From the NCBI GenBank assembly GCA_020726505.1, contig JAHLEZ010000019.1, forward strand, positions 744,001 to 808,000: DNA of 64,000 nt, written 5' to 3'. This DNA is from Leptodontidium sp. MPI-SDFR-AT-0119 (lineage: Eukaryota > Ascomycota > Leotiomycetes > Helotiales > Leptodontidiaceae). Shown here in pieces: positions 57,861 through 64,000 of the stretch. The notes beneath the pieces are model-generated. The model was not told the origin of the DNA. It saw nothing but the letters and a program-made list of their open reading frames with translations, and made no database searches. The position numbers and the translations under genes are program-made. Numbering within the stretch: the stretch's first letter is position 1; each line of letters opens with the position of its first letter.

Positions 57861-60800
57861 TTAATTGAGCTCTTTTACTGACGCCCTAATATCTTATAAG
57901 TTAAGTAGTACTAAGAAGGTCTCAAACTTCTAGCGTGGGAGGTTTTTAGTGAGGCCATTAGCGTACATCTCACTACTAAGCAAATACGTAACCTTAAAAC
58001 TGCCTTTTTAGTACTCCTAGCGTAGTTACATATTCTAAATATTAACGTGCCTAAGCTTAGTTAATATACGCTAGTTCTCTTTAACTATAAGCTTAATCGT
58101 TTATTAGTTATCGTAGAAGATATTCTAAGGGCACCCTATATTAAAGTGTATTTCTCTAAAGAGCCTCTATAATACTATAACTTCCTTTACAGTTCGCTCT
58201 ACCCCCAAGAGCTCAGCTTCTATAGTCAAGGTAGTGACTGTGTCTTGCCTAGATACTTTCTAGAATATAATACCCCCGAATAAAAGAATAATAAGCCCTT
58301 GTGAAGAACGCCTAGTTTCTAAATCATTTACGAAAGAGGTATTAGACGCTATTATAAGTTGCGTTTCGCGCTATTAATAACTATAAACGATCCCTAAGAA
58401 GCGTATACTAAACAAGTAACGTATCGTCTAATCGACAGCCTATAAGTACTTTTAGCTTAAGTTCGTTAAGAATTACGACAGCTATGAAGCTACAAAAGCT
58501 ACGTCCAGTCTAATTATGACAGCCGTATATAAGATAGATCCGACCTTTTCTTAGTACTCCTTGATTTGTGCCTTCGTCGCTTTGCCCGTGTTTTTAACTA
58601 AGTCGTAGTACGGCAGAGGGGTGCTCGAGTAGTTGCCATCTACTAAGCTAAATTTCCGGGCCACCTTCTTTATATACGTGTCGTGGACTAACGTAATTAT
58701 TTTCGCATATTTATTCCGTATAATTCACACCCTTAAAAACTACTCCACGTCACTTATTACAATTAGCTCGTAAACTTTATTAAGGCTATTAGTGATTTTA
58801 GCCGCTATAACGAGGTTTAACTTATAATACAGCACTTGTATATCGTCCACGTAAAAGGCCACAAATACTATGCGCTTGTCGTTTATAAATATACAGGGCT
58901 CTTCTATAAGTAGCTTTAGACTAAGGCTTTTAAGTGTAGCTGAGAAGTCGCTATATTATAGGGCTAGGGAGTCGCGTAAGCTATATAGGGCTCTATCGAT
59001 CTCTACAACTATGCCGGGCTACTTGAAACCGTCAGGAAGGTAATAGTAAACAAGTACACTTCGTTCGTCTCGTTTTACATTAATAAAAGCGTTTACGACG
59101 TTATACTACTTAACTTCTAGGTCAAATTAGGCTACTAGGGCTATCGTAACACGAAAAGACCTCGCCGCTAATATAGAGGCGTACGTAGAGAATATAATAA
59201 CATCCTCTTATAAGTCACCCCTAATAATAATACGTGATTTAGTGCGTATAAGCTATCTAGTTAAGTTAACTTTATAAGTAAACACTTATTTCAGTAATAT
59301 AGGCGTCGTTTTAATGTCTGCCTTAAGCACGATATATTAGCATTTCTTAGCCTAGAGGTTCTCTATCTCCTTGCGTGCGTCCTCTTAGAAGCGTTCTCCC
59401 CACGAGTACTAGTCTAAGTTCTACTAGTACTTTAGTACTGTCGGAAGCTTTACTTAATATAATTATATTATTTCAGAGCTTATAGTTTCCTATACTTTAA
59501 TTATTTCGCTATTAATTGTAGCTATAAAGACAATATATATAATTCTATAATCTTTACTATCTTCTCGCGTCACGTCTTTATTCCAGAACGTCGTAGTAAA
59601 GGATACGATTTGCGTATAGTTCTTGTCTTTTTAGTCTATAAACTCGGCGCTTAAAAGCTCCCTTATCGTAAAGGAGTATACTCCCGGCCTTATCTTTAAC
59701 CGTCTATTTAATTATACTGTCTCTCTAACTCGCCTTCTTCGCTGAGCTCGAGAGACAAGGTTCAGTTAGCTTTAGTTAAGTGCCTACAGCACTTCGTCTA
59801 AAGTCTCTTAAGACATAGTTTCGTTTAATAGGGGTTATATTATTGTCTCTAATAATATATTTTCTAGGAAGAGTTATTGTTCTCCCTTTAGCTCGTCGTC
59901 GTAATCCTCCTTAGACAAGGTGTTTTCGTACTGTAGTACACTTCCTAGGCCTATACTAGTTGCTTCAGTTTGGCGCAGTAGTTAACTTTAGCTGTCTCGT
60001 ATTTCACTCTAAATTACAACTTAAGGTATTAATTTGCGCGCACCCTTAATTTAACGTAATAGTTTCGCACGTGGGGCACTTCTCTCAGGCTTGATATATT
60101 CGTTTCGTTATATCTAGCTTCGAGTTTGTCTTAGTGTGCTTAAGCTTTTTATTATTACTAGAACTTCTATATCGTCCTTGTCAAGCTTTATGTCGTCCCC
60201 TGACGTGTTAATTCGTGAATCTAATAGTATTATCTTATTTTAGTACTCTCGTGGAATAGGCAGTCCCGCCTTAGTAGTTACGTGTAAGACTACTTCCGTA
60301 AAAACTTCGTCGACTTCTATTAAGTCAGATAATAGCTTATTTAATTTAGTACTGTTTTTCGCCTCTGTATACTCGTCCCCTACGTATTTAATAACTAACT
60401 CAGCGTCTTAAGCGGCCTTAAGCTCCACAAGTATATTAACGACCTATTTAAGTATCAGTAGTAGTTAGCCGACTACTACTTACTTACTATAGAACTGTGC
60501 CTTATTAAAAACAACGTTTTAAGTACGTATTACACGCTTTAATAGGGGTATTTAGATCTTATATATATTAGTTATATAGTAGTTAACTAAGTAACTGACG
60601 TGCCCCCTTAGGTTGACTTTAAAGCCTCTCTTGTCACAGAGAGCTTATTAGTCTTTGATTATCGCGTAGGCTTTAGCGCTATATATAAAAATATTACTCT
60701 AGTTAAGTCTCAAATCGACTAACAACCTCTTCACTATGTGTAAATCGTACCACTGAAAATACTGCCTAAACCATGCCTCTAGCACTTCGTTTGGCGATCG

Positions 60801-63602
60801 TATAGCTCTTTTAGCTAATAGCGACATATTATAAAGGTGTACAGCTGTCAAAACAGCCTCTAGCCACAGCTTAAATAGTAGATTAGCGCCTGTTATCATT
60901 TTCAAGGCCTTAGTAATTAGCTCCCCACTAGCTCTTTCTACACCTTTATTTAGCTCATACGTGTAGACAGGAGTAAGCTCTAGGTCGATGCCATTGTCTA
61001 ACGCCTATTAGTCGTACTGGGTCTAGTATCTTGTGTTAATTATAGACGTGTCATTGTCGGACCTGACTTTACATATAGCCAGACTGTATTAGCGTCTAGT
61101 CTATGCCTCAAATGCTTCAAGCACTCCTATAATTAACTCGTTGGCTTTGTTCGTGAGTGTGAATGCGAAAAGCTTTCCACTATATTCGTCCTTAATCAAC
61201 AATAGCCAGCATATGCTATTATAGCCTACAGGGAAGTCAAACAAGTCTTATGCGACTCTAAAGAAAGGTCTCGGGGACTTATTGTCTAACTCTTTACGCG
61301 ATAGTCGTTAATTTAAGTGTGTCGCAATATAGCTTTCGCATTATATATTAGTAATTCCATCGATTTAGACATTACGGGCATACTTCACAAGAGCTTCTAG
61401 GGCCATTTTGCCAAGGTGACCAGCCTATAAGTGCCACATTTATGTTATGTCGCTCCAGGGTCGTAAGAACCGGCGAGATAATTAAAAGGTATACTTTTTA
61501 AGAGGGTATAGTCGTTTACTAATTGTCAAGTATATTATTACAATAAGAGATCTACGAGTCTTTATAAATACACGCAGTTGTGGAGAGCGCGAGTAGTTGT
61601 CAACTAGCTTATATTCAAATACTATAAGGTTCCACCTGCGTTACAAGTTTCTCACTACATGGCTCTCTTTAGTATTACTTACGCGCAAAGTCGTGTTAGT
61701 ACTATTATACTACACCCCCGACTGTGCAAGGAGGCTCTCTAAGATAATATTAATATTAAACCCCTCTATAACAGCCACATTAGACAGCGTCAGGTCCCTA
61801 GTATATAGTCTAGCAGGTCTATATATAGCGTTTTCAAAGATGCGTGTACCTCTCCTAATAATTAATAAGTTTAAGGTGCCCGCGTCAACTAATTCTCTTG
61901 TAGTACGTTTAAAGCTACCGGGGACTAGTTTATTAATACTATTAACTAAGTGAGTTACGCCGCAGTTATTAACTAGAGTACTATTTAATAAAGGGTGGCG
62001 TTAGAACTCTATAGTACTATAGATACTAGCGTTAAGAGTGTTATCTTAGATTATATTGTCAAGAAGGTTTAGGTCAAGTATAGTTACGTTAATGCTCCCT
62101 GTCTCTTCCCACGTAGCTTTGCCTTTGTCTTTATTTCCTGCAAGTGTAGTAACATCGGCTGTTTTGGCGTTAGTAGTAGGTTTAGAGGTGCTAGTGTTAT
62201 TAGCTCCAGTGATTTTGACTATTGTAACGTACTTCTAACCTTCTTTAGTTATAGCAGCCTTAAGCTCCCTGAAGTCTATAGTCTCCAACTTCTTGCGGGT
62301 TATAATTACCTCGTTAGCGTTTAGTATATACTTTATGCCTTTAGTAGTCGTTCCGTTAACTATATAACGTAGTCTCTAGCACTTAAGCGGCTTAAAGAAG
62401 TGCTTACTATTCATACCATATAAGTATAAGTTACTTTAGCCGCGAGAGCGAGATCTACTAGAGCTTACGCCCGACGCACTATTGTCTATTCCTCTAAGGG
62501 TTAAGTATTAACCGCCACCTCCTCCTTGACGCTTAGGCTTCCTAAACATAGTATACTCTTAATCTATACTTAAGAGCACTTATATATAGTCGTCAAGAGT
62601 AAAACCATACTCCTTTCCAAGTTAGTTGTCGCGTATAACTATACTAAGGATAAGATTTACTTAATCAGGGTATATATGAGCTCCCACAGCACGTAACCAC
62701 TTCTTTAGAGCCATAATACCCTTAACTTCAAGTATATCGTACACTTTAGTATTCCTATAAGCCTTTAAGAAGTCCTTTATTTACTAGTTAACGTTAACTT
62801 TTCCCTTATATACCTCCTTTAAAACCTTATCGTATTCCGTGACTACCGTTATAAGAACCGACGATTCTGATAGTATTATGTTGCGCTAAAGTGTACTAAC
62901 TAACGTTTATAAGCTTAAGTCGCTCTTGCCGACTAGTTCCTTAATCGCAGAGTCCAAAAGCGAATTGTCCACCGTTTCAAAGAACTAGTTATATAAAGCT
63001 ATGTACTTATTGTTTTAGCTCGTCTATTTAGTAAGTGTGTATTAGTACTCCCTGGCTTGTACTACGTAGATCTACTGCACCTCTACAATTGTCGAGTATA
63101 GAGGTGGACTAACTTCTTCTAGACTTGTCCCTCCTATTAGGGCATTTATCGATATAGCTGGGGTAAGTGTAGCCTACGCGTTGTCGGACGACTTAGGCGT
63201 TAAAGACGGTTGTGGGTTTACTACTTTCTAAGCTGTAATATTAGTGTAATACTGGCTTAACTAAGTCTTTATAACCTCTTACGTAGTGCTTTCAAGCGTT
63301 AGAGCCTTAGGTCGGTAGTTTAGGATATAGCCTGTCGTAGGAGCGTTGGGGTCTACTATATTTAGTACACTTATAAAGCTAGCATAGAATGTCAAGCGCA
63401 AGTGCCATGTCGCCTAATCCTTCCGCGCCTTCAAATTATAGTCCGTAGGTAGCTTTAAAAGTGACATTGTCGGTTTTAGGTATGCAAATAATAATTTCGA
63501 AGAGGTTTTGGTGATTTGAGGGTTATTGACAGGCTTTTGAGTACTACTAGTACGTGTGTAAGGTAGCGGTGAGAAAGCCTTTACATGCCTCTGTGGAGCC
63601 AC
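57861..63602 (-). pseudogene. Copia B gag-pol polyprotein, RIP-inactivated
   Basis: Begins MAPQRH at 63602, with capsid-like ETVDNSLLDSAIKELVG near 62940. Integrase features DEYSGKLFAFTL, RSDNDTS and ERAGGELI lie at about 60900-61220. RT has intact YVDD in VAFYVDDIQVLYYK (58842-58853), then EYxEKVGSILYTAVIIRLDVAF. RNase H NTSFVNDLETRRSSQG..LTIEAELLGVER..FYDNQQTIKL..LTKLRHVNI and YANGLTKNLPRQKFE end near 57880. About one residue in twenty is a stop replacing Gln or Trp. It cannot be translated whole. Confidence 0.88.
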
Positions 63603-63642
63603 GTCAGCGCGTGTATGCGACTAAGAAGCTTTGATAGCTTAC

Positions 63643-63654
63643 GGGGCTCATAAC
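63643..63654 (-). promoter_or_regulatory. primer-binding site of Copia B (half tRNA-iMet type)
   Basis: On the + strand GGGGCTCATAAC lies directly against the LTR. It equals the anticodon arm of eukaryotic initiator tRNA-Met up to the anticodon-loop cut used by copia. The complement on the minus strand is thus a site for a 5' half-tRNA primer. Confidence 0.75.
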
Positions 63655-63857
63655 TGTCGTACAAGAGCACGCCTAGAGGCTCCACAGAGGCGTATTTGAT
63701 GTATTATTGAGGTATGCGCAGTACTGTAATTGATGGTTGTATTAGTCTACTCTACGTAGAGCTCTTTGAGCTCCCTACTGAATATCTGTCGGTCGCGCTT
63801 TGGCCAGGTCGCCTTTGATAGGGCTCGCTTAGCTGGCCTACCAGAGCCTGCACGACA
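63655..63857 (-). repeat. Copia B 5' LTR
   Basis: 203 bp; starts TGTCGTACAAG and ends GCACGACA, followed by CAAGG. Confidence 0.9.
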
Positions 63858-63862
63858 CAAGG

Positions 63863-64000
63863 CCAATGGCGTCTCTTAGTGTTTAATGGCCATAGGAGCT
63901 ATATAACTTACGAGTTTATCTTTAGGTATAAGCAATTAAAGATTATACCTTTTTATTTAATTACTCACTTAACACATGTTACACAACTACTAAATGTTGT
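63863..64000. other. right flank of Copia B
   Basis: Continues the host sequence split by Copia B (56405-56423 on the other side). AT-rich, no assignment. Confidence 0.4.

Larger units (their letters stand above)
56424..63857 (-). mobile_element. Copia element B, uninterrupted, 7,434 bp
   Basis: 203-bp LTRs at 56424-56626 and 63655-63857 differ by a handful of G/A transitions. Flanking duplication CAAGG (56419-56423, 63858-63862). The gag-pol frame is on the minus strand with Copia order gag-protease-integrase-RT-RNase H. The half initiator-tRNA-Met primer site GGGGCTCATAAC abuts the right (5') LTR at 63643-63654. It carries an additional + strand frame between the pol end and the left LTR. 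It is the least mutated large element here but still stop-ridden. Confidence 0.93.

Noticed and set aside
58100..58520. A + strand reading of this region looks protein-like (YYKLRFALLITINDP)
   Set aside because: The minus strand here reads as unmistakable Copia RNase H (DLETRRSSQG, TEAELL-like and LTKLRHV motifs), so the + frame is its mirror.
63630..63660. tRNA-like sequence GGGGCTCATAAC as a tRNA gene
   Set aside because: Only the anticodon arm is present and it abuts an LTR, so it is a primer-binding site, not a tRNA gene.

Overview
The window comes from a filamentous ascomycete (Pezizomycotina). Genes carry short introns of about 46 to 103 bases with GT..AG ends. The gene content is typical of these fungi: Zn2Cys6 regulators, a P450, a DUF1996 secreted protein, a NACHT-type STAND protein, a BTB protein and an Est1/SMG7-like protein. 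Transposons are riddled with C-to-T and G-to-A transitions that create TAA/TAG stops and TA-rich DNA, the signature of repeat-induced point mutation (RIP).

Layout. Bases 1-31,796 are gene-bearing but heavily seeded with DNA transposons: a 757-bp MITE at 503, a 1,834-bp Fot1/pogo element at 2165, a 1,335-bp Tc1-like element at 8089, two small palindromic MITEs at 20888-21222 and a 496-bp TIR element at 24014. Two solo LTRs lie at 13253 and 14155. Genes in order: a broken NACHT/STAND gene (4187-7435 +), a DUF1996 secreted protein (9687-10752 -), an alpha/beta hydrolase of non-heme chloroperoxidase type (11838-12739 -), an Est1/SMG7-like pseudogene (15420-16764 +), a BTB gene with one in-frame stop (17234-18217 +), a monocarboxylate-type MFS transporter (18759-20328 -), a Zn2Cys6 regulator (21831-23901 -), a second Zn2Cys6 regulator with a long zinc-cluster loop (25790-27080 +), a Dabb-fold protein (27828-28347 -) and a cytochrome P450 (28874-30609 +).

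The last five genes look like a small secondary-metabolism-type group (transporter, two regulators, Dabb protein, oxidase) without a backbone synthase in view. The Dabb and P450 genes are divergent and share a promoter. It holds a perfect 13-bp TCGGA-CTC-TCCGA palindrome, followed by TCCGA repeated at exact 12-bp steps, which is a plausible target for the neighbouring Zn2Cys6 regulator.

From about 31,797 to 63,862 the DNA is a tower of nested LTR retrotransposons, and insertion order can be read from target-site duplications. A Ty3/Gypsy copy (D, + strand, 51495-56404) received Gypsy copy E (- strand, 31797-51494 in pieces). E received Copia element A (34447-48456, TSD ACAGC) and a small gag-only LTR element F (49170-51346, TSD TAAGG). 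Copia A received a full Gypsy copy C (39258-45868, TSD GAACG). D also holds two solo LTRs. A second, uninterrupted Copia copy B (56424-63857, TSD CAAGG) lies just right of D. Most copies are strongly RIP-mutated, while the solo LTRs are nearly clean.

The most unusual feature is an antisense, intron-bearing, cysteine-rich reading frame between the Copia pol end and its 3' LTR. It is present in both Copia copies.
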